Origin: Syncephalis plumigaleata
Lineage: Eukaryota > Zoopagomycota > Zoopagomycetes > Zoopagales > Piptocephalidaceae
Reading direction: 5' to 3'
Assembly: GCA_025201365.1 (NCBI GenBank)
Contig: JAIXMF010000012.1
Span: 620,001 to 684,000, forward strand
DNA length: 64,000 nt
A program made the position numbers and the translations under genes. Below are positions 13,601-26,800 of the stretch, piece after piece. Positions within the stretch are counted from its first letter, which is position 1. Every line of letters starts with the position of its first letter. The notes below the pieces were generated by a model. It saw only the letters and a list, made by a program, of their open reading frames with translations. It made no database searches and was not told where the DNA came from.

Positions 13601-14752
13601 ATATCCTCGCTATATCGTCTTATCCTATTGCTCGACAACCACTCGGCGATTATTGCCGACTTTCTTATCCATTTCTTGCTCGAAAAAGAGAACCAACGTA
13701 TTACCTATACGTCCTAGAGAACTCTAAACTTGTCATCATCTTGCTTAAGTTATAACGTGCCCCTCATTTACGCACGCCATCTCCATTGCATACACGCGCA
13801 CGCACCACGCACACACGCACATACGTATACACGCCAAACACACCTTCTTCTTATTCTTCTTTTTTATTCTTTATATTCTAGCCTATTAGTCATTTGACTA
13901 GTAAGTTTATACGCTATTCGTTCGAGAGGCTTTTCTGCATTCACTCGTTCCTATTAACGTTTGTTTGTTTGTTGTTTGTTTGTTTGTTTATCTGTCCATT
14001 TTATTCTTGCACATTTTGTGACTACAATCAACTGGCGAGTGTGTATCTAGCTGCCATTGACACGTTGTCCAATTGTGTGCGCTAAGGCGGCTATCGATAC
14101 AATTGCTTCCTATTAATTGGTCGTCTGTTATCGTCAAAAGTCGGAGGATTGTTTAATCGGAATTACACTTGATTTAAACTCCGGTTAATTACTTCAATTA
14201 TTACCTATTATTTCTCTCTCTCTTTGTTACTACTACTACGACTACCTTTATTCACTCACTAGTATTATTATTCTTGCTATTATTACTATTGCTATTGTAG
14301 CCTTTCCATTAGCTCATTCGGCTTTTTATTCCATTGTGTATTCATATTGTTGCCGTGTGCACACTGCTATATTTTTATCGTTTTCGTCACGACCATCTTT
14401 GCATTTCTTTTCAAGTTCCGATTAAATTTGGACAATTTAAGCAAGGTGCCATTTGCTCGTTTGGCTTCCTTTTGATATTGCTCTTACTTTCCGTGTACTA
14501 ATTGTTCATTGATACACATACGCGACGATAAACTAGATAGAGACGATCTGTAGTGTGTTGTCTAAAGTAGTAAGTACATGCTATAATTGTGATATCCTGT
14601 TTATTCATTCATTCATTCATTAGGCAAACTACACATATCACGGCAATTAATAGTCCGACAATTCAACGGTACATCACTGTGTGTCAATAATCGATTATAC
14701 ACACGTATTTACAATATATATATATATATATTAACCATTACCATTACACAAC
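10613..14752. other. long intergenic gap, low complexity
   Basis: About 4.1 kb without a supported gene. It is rich in pyrimidine blocks (11895-11920, 13290-13500), ACAC/CATA runs (12810-12870, 13025-13050, 13795-13830) and TTTG repeats (13965-13990). The long open frames over 13224-13727 follow the pyrimidine bias (Leu/Ser/Phe) and look like by-products. One minus-strand patch near 11870-12050 looks more protein-like (see findings). The end is presumably the kinesin promoter, with a (TA)n run at about 14716-14731. Confidence 0.55.
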
Positions 14753-17700
14753 ATGGCATCAACTTCAGTCAAGTAAGGATGGAAACAGACTAATATTCAT
14801 ATAGATGGTTTGCTGACATTTCCTATCATTGTTTTTATCATGCATTAGAGTGGCGCTACGAATACGTCCACTAAGCACCAATGAACAGATTGCCGATTGT
14901 CGCGAGTGCATTGCCTGCCTGCCTGATACTACGCAAATCATTATTGGACATGATCGCTCGTTCGAGTTCGACTACGTGTTTGACCCGGATGCCAGCCAGG
15001 AGCTGGTCTACAAGGATAGTATTAAACCATTAGTCAATCGTTTCCTGGATGGTTACAATGTCACGGTGCTTGCCTATGGTCAGACTGGCTCTGGTAAAAC
15101 GCATAGCATGGGTACCGGTATGGATGTGCCCGATGGACAGCAGGGTATTGTGCCACGTACCATTGTCGATGTATTCCAGACGATGGAACAACTCAAGAGC
15201 CAGCATCCGGACTCGGAATTCGAGGTACGCGTCTCCTTCTTGGAATTGTACAATGAGGACCTGGTCGATTTGTTGTCGCCCGATCGTCGTCGTAGCGACA
15301 GTAAGAATGGCCCGCAAATTCGTGAGGATGGCAAGGGCGGTATCATGTGGACTAACGTGGAGATGATCCCGGCGCAATCGCCGGAGGAACTATTCACGCT
15401 GTTGAACAAGGGTTCCATGTGCCGTACCGTTGGATCCACCGACATGAATCTTACCTCGTCACGTTCGCACGCCATCTTTTCCGTCACTTTGATGCAACGT
15501 CGACCATTCCAAATGGACGATATGGGTCAGGTCGTTAGTATTGCTGACACGTTATCAGGCAGGGGACAAACTACCAAAGTGGTGGCACCACCCACACCAC
15601 CCACCATGCCCAATGATCCACCAGAGCAGGATAATGGCGCAGATGGCGAACAATCGAATGCAGCGAATGCGGATGGTGCGGCAAACACCAATGATGAAGC
15701 AGCTGGTCCAACCGTCGAAGTAAGAACGGTCATCTCCAAATTCCACTTTGTCGATTTAGCCGGTTCCGAACGACTTAAACGCACCAATGCCACCGGTGAT
15801 CGTGCCAAGGAAGGTATCAGCATTAATGCCGGTCTACTCGCATTAGGTAATGTGATTAGCGCATTGGCAGATGCATCAGAGACGAAGCCGGGACAACAAC
15901 CACCGCACATTCCTTATCGTGACTCGAAACTCACGCGTTTGCTACAGGATTCACTTGGCGGTAACAGGTGAGTTTACATGATGATGCGTATTATTACTCG
16001 GTACTCGTTAGGCTAACGACGTGTAATAGTCAAACTTTAATGATGGCTGTGTTTCTCCGTCAGATTCGAATTTCTCGGAAACGCTTAGTACACTTCGATA
16101 TGCCACTCGAGCACGCAAGATCCAGAACCGCGTGAAGGCAAATGTCGACGAGGCAGCCGCGTCAGCAGCTGAAGTCACACGACTACGAGCGCAGGTATCC
16201 CGTCTGCAACGACAAATGGCCGAGATGCGCGAGAATGGTGTGGCTGCCGCGGGTCCATCTCCGTTGGAGGTAGAACGACGCAAATGGCTCGAGCAAGAGG
16301 TTTATCGCGCTCGATTCGACGTGGGACGTCTCAAGGAGCGAGTTCGTGAACTGGAGCAAGAAGTCACGAAGACAAAAGCGGAACGCGACACACTCATCTT
16401 CCAGTATGGAGATGCCGAGGGTATCGATATGGAGGCCGATGACGCGGTGCATCCGCTCATCCTAAAGTATATGCGTGAGATTGCCGACTTGGAGCATCAA
16501 CTCAAGGATACAGGCCGTGAACTGCGCTACTACAAGGAGAAGGACGAAGCGGCCGAGCTAGAGATGGAGAGTATGGACGGATTTAGCCTAGCTGCTTCCT
16601 CGATACATGGTAGTCGACCGACGAGTAGGATTGATCTACAGCTTTTCGGATCAAGTCTAGATCAGGTGAGTTAATTGATATATATATATATTTATCATAT
16701 ATATGCTTACTTTTCTATTTGCTACGTATTATCATTTCATTAGTCATTGCATGATACGGATGATAATATATCATTCCCTGGCGATGATGGCAACATGACT
16801 GATGATACCAATAGCATTGATGTAAGTAATAGTAATAATGTTGCATATTAATTGTATAAATTAACAAATGTTCCATTGTTTATAATATAGACACGCGCCA
16901 CTACTCGTGCCAGTGCTTTCTCACCGATGATCCTTCACGTTCTCGGTAATAACAAGCGAATGAATGATATAAAGCATTTGCACTAATATTATTACTGCAC
17001 TATTATAGGATGTGTCAGCAACATCGATTGACGATGACGATGAATTAGACGGGGAAGTCGATGAAGATGAATACATGGAAAAGATGCTACGTCAAATCAA
17101 CGACAGTATCGTCCTAAAGGAGGGTCTACTTGATCACATCGAGGAGCTACAGCAAGCGGTGGCCACCAAGGAGACACTTGTGCGTGACTGGAACAATCAC
17201 GCTACGAGCAGCTAATGATGCGCGAGGAGTACGATCATCGTTTGCAACTGCTTCAGAATGACTTGTCGCTTGCACAAGAAGAACGTGATCGAGTATTGAA
17301 GAATATGTCAAAGAAAGATAGCGGGGTAAGTGATGTGCGTCTACCTATGTGCATTGCAATTAACGATGATCATATACTATCTAGCTAAGTGCCGAGGCAA
17401 AGCAACGCTACGAGCAAAAGATGAAGGCGCTCATTAACGAATATCCGGACTAAGGAAAGAGTCAAGCGAGGCGAATCGATCAGCCGAGACTGCACGCAGT
17501 CAGAATCAATTCATCGTTCGTAACATGAAACAACACTTGGAGACGCTCAAGAGCGAGAAGCAACGTATGGCCAATCAAATGAAGGAGGAGGCACAACGTG
17601 TTCGCGAGCAGATTGCCGGTTTTCAGCGTGAAATTCAAGCATTGCGTCGTCAAGAGCGTAAATTAACCGATTCATTAAATCGACTAGAAAACAATGTTCC

Positions 17701-19632
17701 ACACAGGCAAGTAATTGTCATTGATAGTATAACAAACTATAACTAATCGTTGATTTATTCCACTCTATATCCATCTATCTATCTATCTATTTATATAGAA
17801 AGCAGCGATTAAAAGGAACAAGAGGAGAAAAAGTCGCTACAGACTCAGTTGAAACAAGTGCAAAAGACGCTGAACAGCATGAAATCGTCCAACAACGCAA
17901 AGGATATGAAGGCAACGCTTCGACGTAGCAGCACGTCAATGTCGCATCGTAGGAATGCACCGGAACCACGTAAACAAGCTAAACGAGCGACCATCTCCAA
18001 CGATATGATGGACGGCTCAATGTCGGGTATTCGTACGGCGTTTAAGCGACAAATGCTCGAACGAGAAATCGGAGTGTGTGTGGCGAAGCGTCAAGTATTC
18101 CAGGTACTCGACGAGTTGACGGCTAAGCGTGATCGTCTTCAAACGGAACGACAAGCTTTACTCGAGGAGCGTACGCTCATTCTTAACGAAGAGGAAGAAG
18201 CCACCGGTATGGCGCCCGATCCCACCACGCCACTTTACATGGATGAACGTATCGAGCTGATTGAAGCGGAGGTCGACTACATGGACGCTCGCATCCGTGG
18301 TCTACGCGTTGAAGCCGCCCAGATGAATCTATGGGAACCGGGACCCGGATGGCTCGGACGTGACACGGCTTACGACAATGCCGTGCAAATGCTTCAAGAG
18401 TTGCCATCGAGTGAGGCACGTCGCATGCTCTGGTTCTTTATGGATGAAGTCATTCGACTACGCGTGGAGCAATGGTCTCGTCAAATGGCCGTCGGTGAAA
18501 TGGAGAAATCCATGATGGACATGCGACGCACTCTCCTAATGATGCGTAAGACAGCGGTGGCTGCTGCCGTCGAATACGAGAAACGTCTACGTCAAATGGA
18601 GCAACGTCTGGTGGCCAAGGAGACAGGTGTACGTATACCACGACACAAGGAACCTAAATCGCCAACCTCGCCCACCAAGGATGTTGCTATATTTGAGCGT
18701 ATCTACGAACGTGGCATATTCACGAAGGCGGTACGTAGTGTCGAGGGACCAGCCTCACCGATAATGGAGGCGGGTAGACGTCATCTAGTCACCAAGAGTG
18801 ATGGCTATTTGTTAGCGGGACAATTCCACGCCACGTATGGCGGAGAACTTAATCAACAGGATGACGACCACAGTCAGGGTCAAACGGCAACTGCACCATC
18901 CGTGTCCGGATTCACTACATCGTCCAATTCATCCAATACCGCCGAATCAGCGGTGACCTTGCCTAATACTACAGATGTTTATACGCAACGTGTTTACCTG
19001 CGTCGTTCATCAAGCGAACCCGACAAATATGTCACTACATCCGGTACACTCGCTGCATTGGAGGGTAACGGCAAGGGTAACAAGACGAGATCAAGACCCG
19101 GCAGTATAAGCATGAGTATGGGCAGTGCAAGTGGCAATAGGGCGCGTGGTCTATCCAACAGTAGCGGTAGCGGTAATAGCCGACGTCGTTCCCTCTACTT
19201 CCAAGAGACGACACCTTCACCGTCGACGAGTAATGCACTAGCAACAATGGAGGCACAGGAACTATGTCGCGAGGTTGATCAAATCATTGAGGCGAGCGCG
19301 CTTAACTCGCCATCCGCGACACGTCGTCGTTCCTGGTCGCTTAACACGGCATCCACGGTACGATCGCGCACTCACTCGGTAGTCATTCGAGATCGGGCAG
19401 CGCGAATGCACCCTCAATCATGTCATTGATTGCACCGTCACGTAAAACACTCTCATCATCTGCATCATCTACCGGTGCCGATGGCAGTGTTGCCAATATG
19501 CCACTTCTCGATAATTGTGGTCCACTAGTGACATCACCGCAATCCATCGATGTATCTATGGGGCCATTACGTATTAATACGCAGATACATCGTCGTGACT
19601 CGGTTAGCAATTCTAGCTGGAGTGTGATGTAA
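14753..19632 (+). CDS. kinesin-4-type plus-end motor
   Basis: Microtubule motor with an N-terminal head. Exons: 14753-14772, 14849-15967, 16030-16665, 16744-16821, 16891-16945, 17009-17325, 17395-17706, 17799-19632. The head shows VALRIRPLS, the P-loop AYGQTGSGKTHS, switch I SSRSHAIF, switch II VDLAGSERL and LLALGNVISAL, typical of KIF4/KIF21-type kinesins. A roughly 70-residue Pro/Asn/Asp/Ala-rich insert sits between switch I and switch II (about 15520-15720). Long coiled coils follow (16130-16600, 17010-17700, 17820-18620), then a Ser/Arg-rich tail. The 17707-17798 intron appears to use a GC donor (AG/GCAAGT). Single-base losses break the frame near 16048 (GCTTGT read as GCTGT), 17195, 17440, 17812 and 19380. 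Subfamily is inferred from the motor motifs; cargo or spindle role is unknown. Confidence 0.92.
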
Positions 19633-20623
19633 AGTAGAGAGCCCTGCGAGTAGATAAAAACAAGTGAACAGATATCATTTATACTACTCTACATAAGCTA
19701 ATTTATACTTGATTCATTTATATTTTATATTTGTTTGTCCCTTCTCTCTCCTCTCTCCTCTCCTCTTTCTTTGTTCTTATTTGAACTTTTGTTTGTTGTG
19801 TTACTTTTGTTATGTTATGTTGTGCTGTGTGTGCTAATAAGTATAGGTGCGATCGTATGTTTCGTTATTTAACGGTGTTTCCCTGTTCCAATCCCTTACT
19901 CTTGTTCCTCTCCTCACTTTATCCCCTATTTACTTTCTATTCCTTGCTATAGGCCATGTGCTGTAAGATACATTATATATATATAAATTGGACAAATACC
20001 GTTATTATTAATTAATGATCAATGAATATACGAACATGTATTAGTAATAATATCACTTTAACTAGATAAATAATTAGATAGATGGATATAAAAACCATGA
20101 CTAACACAATTTTATACGGATAAATGCATACATAATAGAGGAATAGATATAGATATATGTGGGGGGGTTATTGACGGTCTGACGTGGTAGCCATGTTGCT
20201 TCTCCTAGCTCGTTGGGGCAATGTAACTAGCTTAATGAATCGCTCGTAATAATCCGTCGTGTAACTCTTTCCTAACTGTACACTCGTACAGCTTTCTCTC
20301 TACGTATAAAGAACACTAGCCAACTCTGACTAGGACAACGATAGACACACACACAAACTATTTCAAAACGGAACTTTTTTTATTATAATTTACGTGCTTC
20401 GTAGAAGCTTATATATGTATGAATATCTGGTTAGGTAAGTCACAACATACAAACGTGCAATGCAACCGCAAAAGTATTGCAAGCGACATCGTGAATTATA
20501 TACTTTTTAATTAATGTCTTATGGAGACATGGTCGCACAATAAAGGATGAGATACTACTATTACAAAATAGTAATAGTAATAATAGTAATAAGCATAGTA
20601 GAAGTAGAATACTAATAATCTAT
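19633..20623. other. intergenic between convergent genes
   Basis: 3' regions of the kinesin gene and the Bem2-like gene meet here. No gene is seen. It has a pyrimidine block near 19741-19770, TA repeats near 19975 and TAG/TAA trinucleotide runs near 20560-20650. Confidence 0.6.
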
Positions 20624-20838
20624 CTAAGTAGTAGTAGTAGTAGTGGTAGTAGAAATGGTGCAAGTATTGATGGGCAATGATGTATCGGATGTACTAGTTA
20701 TTTCTTGTGTTGCTGTAGTATGCTCATCAATCTCTTTATCATAGAAGCATCCTCTACTGCAGCTGTTGTTGTTGTTGCCACTGCCTTCCTCCTTCTTCTG
20801 GTTCCATTTCTTCCTCCACTTCTTCAGACCACCCTCAA

Positions 20839-23800
20839 CTACTGCCATATCACCAGTTCTTCGGGTTCATCTTCTACATCAAAGAACCAATGATACTGTA
20901 ATATATACGTCTTTACAATATTCTGATGATGACCTAGATTATTGAAACTGGCACCTAGACTAGCTGGACCGGGTGGTGCTCGAATGAGCGAGGGTCCAAA
21001 TACAATTGCTAGATTTGTCGCATACATATGATTGATCTCTTCAAATTCCGTTACCCTAATCATACGTTATTAGTTTACATGTACATTCATTGATCTATCT
21101 ATTGTGATAAATGGCATAAATAACTTACCGTTCAAGATGTTCTATCAAACGTTGGAACAGAATATAATTACGACGTGGTAACATGGCTAATAAATCCTTA
21201 AGAGCAAACATACGATCATTGTACTCCTCGATTTCTATCATCATAGTAAATAATATATATATATATATGAGTATTTCTATAATGTATATACGAATATATA
21301 TATATAATCATGACAATAACTTACTGTTGCTTTAATGAATTCATCATATAGACCATTGGTAAGTAGTGGTTCAGGCAATTCACGGAAGAACTGTTTAAGT
21401 AGACATGCCACGACATTGATATCGGCCCAGTCATCACTTGATAGATCCACGGCCATTGCATCTAATCATCATCATCATGATTATTATTACAATTATTTGT
21501 TATTATATTAGTGTTTATATTTACCTTGATTGAAGCAGTTCTTTAATCGATCAATTGCTGATTGCATACCAGGTACACGATAAATACCCACTTCTTCCAA
21601 TCCTATTATATACATACATACATTCATTAGTATACCACTGCTATTAACTAGTATCTACTTACCACGACGTTCTACTTCAGTAATACACTTTTCAACCACT
21701 AATGGTAATTGATCATCTGTCATAAGTGATGCTAAATCAATGCCAAACACTAAGATGATCATTGAATGTATTAGTATCATACTCATTTTATATCTATATA
21801 TACTTACTTGGTGTGCGTAATCCACCCTTATCAGGTAGATTAGGTAATGGCGGTGGCGGTGATGATGACGAGTCCATATCTGTGGGCAGTTCACCGCTTT
21901 GCGGTTGAGTGGATCGACGTTTAATGGCGGCAGTCTTCGAGACGTGAGCAATTGCTTCAAGCCATTGCAACATGCTTGATCGATCGGCCGCTTGCAACAA
22001 ATGCTGCCCTCCCTCCTCGGTAATCACACGGAAGACATGAGGTCGTTTAGCGTAACCGTGTTCCACTTGAGCCTGAGCACTAATAAGATTAATCACCGTA
22101 GATGGTCTATTGGAGCCTTTACGCGTCGGCTTCGAATGATGATTGAGCGAGGAGACACGTCGTACTAATGGACGTGATGATGCCGTACCATTACCACCAT
22201 CACCATTATTATTAGTGGATGAATTATAAGTAGAAGAGGTTGCGGTATTACTAGTGAGATTAGAAGAGGAGGAGGAGGATGTGCCAATCACACCTTTCAT
22301 TAGTCGCATGACACCTTTCATTTTACCACCGGAACTGGAACGATAATCCGATGTAGATGTTGCACCAGGATAGCTGGGACTATTTAATGACGAGGCATAC
22401 TGGTTGTAGTGGGCAGCATTACCACTCGCACTGCCTTGACGTCGATGTGTCATGGACATGTCATGTAGTTCGCGTTCTAGTCGTTCACGCTCCTTGCCGT
22501 CACGTCTCAACTTCTCCTGTTGTTCGTGGAGTAATTTATAGAACACACGCGTCGTCTTGTGTAGGCGTGGGTTGTGTTGAATGCTTTGTTTCGACACTTG
22601 CATGCTCTCCTGTTGCGACAACTCACGTAATGGACGCCAATTAGACTGAAGGGTAAGCGCGTCGGGTGTCATTAAAAAGGCACACGCTGTCAATGGCGAC
22701 AGTTGCTGCTGTGACGATTTCTCCATTTGCGCTTGATACTGTCGTAGTATGTCAATCATATGATGAAGTTGCAGACGTTTCTCAAGACTAATCATAGTAC
22801 CAGATGATGGTTTTGATGGTGTTGCTGCCGTACACTAGCAGTACTGCTACTAGTAGGAGTAGATGTATTGGTACCGGTAGATGTGTACCACTAGAAGTAG
22901 TGGTATTTGATACTAATGCAGTAGAAGTAGCAGTATGTAGCAGTAGCAGTTGTAGATGTTGATGATGCTGGTGTTGATGTCGATGATGATGCCACTAATA
23001 ATGAAGATGATTCCGGTAACATATCCGGTAAACGATAACATATTTGCAACATACTCTCGATGGCCCAACCGATACATGGCACAAGCGTAATTGATCGCGA
23101 GCGTGATGATCCCTTAACTGTACCGGATCGTGTCATACCAACTGCCTTTTGTGGTTCCGCCATAATCAACTGGGTCAACGTGTCGAGTGTGGTGTTACGT
23201 CTGGCGGCCACCTCCTGCCATGTTCGTAAGAACAGACGTGACTCCGGGCTAACAAGTGCACTGGCAATGGCACGCTCCACCAACGACGGTACACGATGAT
23301 TACCGCCGAATGTCTCGATAGCGGTGGCATCCGGTGACAATACCAATGATTGAGTAGAGCCACGACATAGTTGAATAATTTGCAGGAACTTGCTAATCCA
23401 CTCGACACGCTGATTCCACTGTGCCGACGTACTGGTAACACGAGATATAACCCAGGTACGTATTCTATCACGGAATTGACAACACTTTTGTATAGACCAT
23501 GGTAGTGCAGTTAGAATGCGTGTGGTAGTACCGGCCCGTCTACTACGATCCAGGATGGTGAATATGTCGGGTAGGACCAGTTCCTCGTCAAGGGTCGATA
23601 CACGTCGCTGCGTTGGATGCCACACCATAGGATCGAGTGTTTGCAACTCGAGTACGGTCACCGTTTGCACCCAATCGGCTAGACTAATTTGTCGGAATAA
23701 CACGGTAGCTGCCGCGTTCAAATGAGTCAATATGGCGCGAGGTGTGTCTTTATCCAAGTCGGGATGATAGATCGGATATTGTTGCTCCAGATTGACCAGT

Positions 23801-26800
23801 GTAGTATCCATTGCCGGTTCAAGTGTTTTCTTTAGAATCCAATTTAGAGTGACGGTAGCGGTGGATTTTATTTCAAATCCAATACGTTGTAGGGTAGGAT
23901 CCGTTTCACTGGTGAATCGAAGTGACTCCTTAATGGCTTGATGCATTAAACGTGTGAATCGTCGACGTAATTTCGGTGAATCCAAGATATCCGTAAAGTA
24001 TTGATCGAGCCAACTGGCACATATCTGCAGGATGGTACGTTGTAGACGACCACGATTAGCAAGGGTGATCAACGGTTTTGGACTCTGCGCCGAGTTGTGT
24101 ATCTTGTTCATTTCCAATGCCGCATGCGTATCAATAAAGCGTCGTACCAATTGTTCGAATAGCCAAGTGGGCGAGCAGAAACTACGGAATGTGGCAAAGA
24201 ACATACGTGTATAGTCTGTGTGATCGAATTCCATCTTCAATCCACGTAGACCGATGGTAAGTGGCCTAGATAACTCGTCCACTAATCGATCAGCCTCAGT
24301 AGGCATACCGTAAATTAACACTTCAACTAGTCTCTCGGGTGCACCACCCAATACGGTGATACCGAGAACGAATGAATCTGACAATGACGCGGGTGATGAT
24401 GATGCCTCGTTACTCGACACCTTAGTAAGCAATGGACGTTGCGATGTACCCGGTGGTTGTACACGAGCAGTAGCGTATAAATCATTCGAGTCAAGCCATA
24501 CGCCAAATTCATTATCTTGCTTATCATTCTGTGTGTGCTAGATTGTTTACGTAGTGCACCCCACCAACTACTACCCTGAGGACCGCTGGCCCCTCCACCG
24601 CCACCTCGAGGTGATTTTGGTATGGTAGTCTCTGAATCAGTAGCAGCAGCAGCAGCAGTATCATCATGAAGCGGTGATGTTGGTAATAAATTAGTACTAG
24701 TGTCTTGATGACTATTACTGCTGCTACTATTTTGTTGTTGTTGTTATTGTTGGGAGTATGTGGTGGTGATTTACCAAATTGGCCGCTATTACTGTTACTG
24801 TTATTTGTTTGATTACCAGTAGTACCATGACCTATATATCAATATTAATAACTAATAACTAGTTAGATAATAATCAATTCAGTTATAATTACCATTAGTA
24901 TTAGTAGTATTGCTACTACTATTCGTGGCACGCATTAATGTGGATCGTACACTTAATTCGGAGGAGCGTCGACTAGATGACAAATTGGTCGAACTATTGT
25001 TGGCACGTACTGCTAAGGATTGTGGTGACATCGAGGCAAGGTAAAGTAATGGTGCATCAGGCAATGGATCCACGAAGGATAACGGCGCTAGGATGGCGTT
25101 AATACGTGTGGGACGTGATCCCGATCTCATTTCGTAATAGTGTCCATCGAGACCGTATTCGCATAAAAGTGACGATGAGAAATATCGTGCTGGATCGTAG
25201 TCAACATCACGCGCCGCCAATTGTGACATGTAGTCTTGTAGGGCGGGATGCGGTATGGTTGGCCATTGCGAGGTGGGTATCTCGAGTGAGACACGTGGAA
25301 AGTGTTTTGTCGCCTGCTGATAGACGCGATACATTTGACGATACTTGTCAAAGTTAATCGAATAAGCACCACGTCCCAATGATGTTGATCTACCCGTCTT
25401 AACATCGGGGACTTCTAAGGGTGTGTCGGGACTCTGACCGGACGATGGTGATGCAATACGATCCGGTAGTGATTCGTTCAATTGCATGACAGCCTGTTGA
25501 ACCGATCCCAAATAGGGCACGTAAGCACTCGCTTGTCCTTGACTCAGTCGAATCGCTTGAATTGTTCGCTCGCCTTCCGACTCGAATAAGCCCATCTCCA
25601 ATAGTTGCGGCACCCATTTCTCGCGTATACATTGCGCGTGTGTTGGTTCGACTTCACGCCACGTCTCCCGTAGTCGTGTCACTCCCGGCGAACATATACC
25701 AAGAGCGATGGCGGCCCATCCAGCTGCATCGCCCAACTCCCAACTCGCCATACCCACTCGAATCCAATGATTAAGTGTGATTGCACGTCGAATCACTGTC
25801 ATCGACTGACCACCATCTAGTAAATGGTCCAGTAATAAACGAGTAAGGAAGTGTGGACGTGTCGGTGTGAAGGAGAAAGCATCGGATGTAGAGGATGCAT
25901 CGCGTGATAACATGAAATTACTAACATGAGCCGGGTTACTATGTTGCAATTGTTGTAAATGGTAAATACAGATCTGCTGCGCAAATTCCGTAGGATTGAG
26001 TTTAAGGAAGATGGCGGGTGACAGACCAGTTACCGTAAGATTGCTAAGATCTACCGACGAGATATTCGTGCTTTGTTCTCGTGATTTAACGGCCGTTTCT
26101 AGTGTGGATCGTTTTAGACCCGATATCTGCTTACGACGTTTATCGAGTATATCCTTAATGGCGGCCGTATCCTGAATACCACGCGATGCCAACACATCAT
26201 CCAATAGTGAATGAAGTTCGCTTACTGCCAGATCGTTCAAAAGTGTTTCATCCTCTTTAATCCACGTACGTAGTATATGAGCGATACGTTCAATCGGTTG
26301 TCGTTCCGCGTCCTTGGCATCTTTAGATACATGATTTGCGTATTTGTTGAGCTCTTGAAGTAATCGTACGGAATCCGTAAACAAATGATACGAGGCAAGG
26401 AATGCTGACAAGAACTCATCGGGATCGATTTCTTGTTCACTCGTTCGACCAGTTTGATGAATAAGTTCATGTATCATGGCATCGACTGAACCACCCATAA
26501 CACGATACTGCTGTTGCTGCTGCTGTTGTTGCTGATCAGTATTCACCGTATCGGATGCTTCTTGTTGTTCTGTATCATTTGTCGTTTCTGTATCAATCAT
26601 TTCAACAATAAGTTCCGGATGACGTGATGTACCCCAGAAACGACGCGTTCTACCAACATCCGTGGAAGTACGCGGCAACACCTGTTCCGTCTTCTTATTA
26701 TCCGTGGTCTTCTGCTGTCGCACCTCCCATACTTGGCGTGCATCTTGTAGTCGCTTAATAAATGTACGACGTGCCTCGTCCGTCCTCGCCACGAATAATC

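Noticed and set aside
13224-13727. Long plus-strand open frames of 167 and 114 codons
   Set aside because: They follow a pyrimidine-rich tract and encode only Leu/Ser/Phe/Tyr repeats; no start context, splice support or domain.
20624-20848. Separate small gene with a Thr run
   Set aside because: More likely the continuation of the Bem2-like C-terminus after a lost base, or its 3' region.
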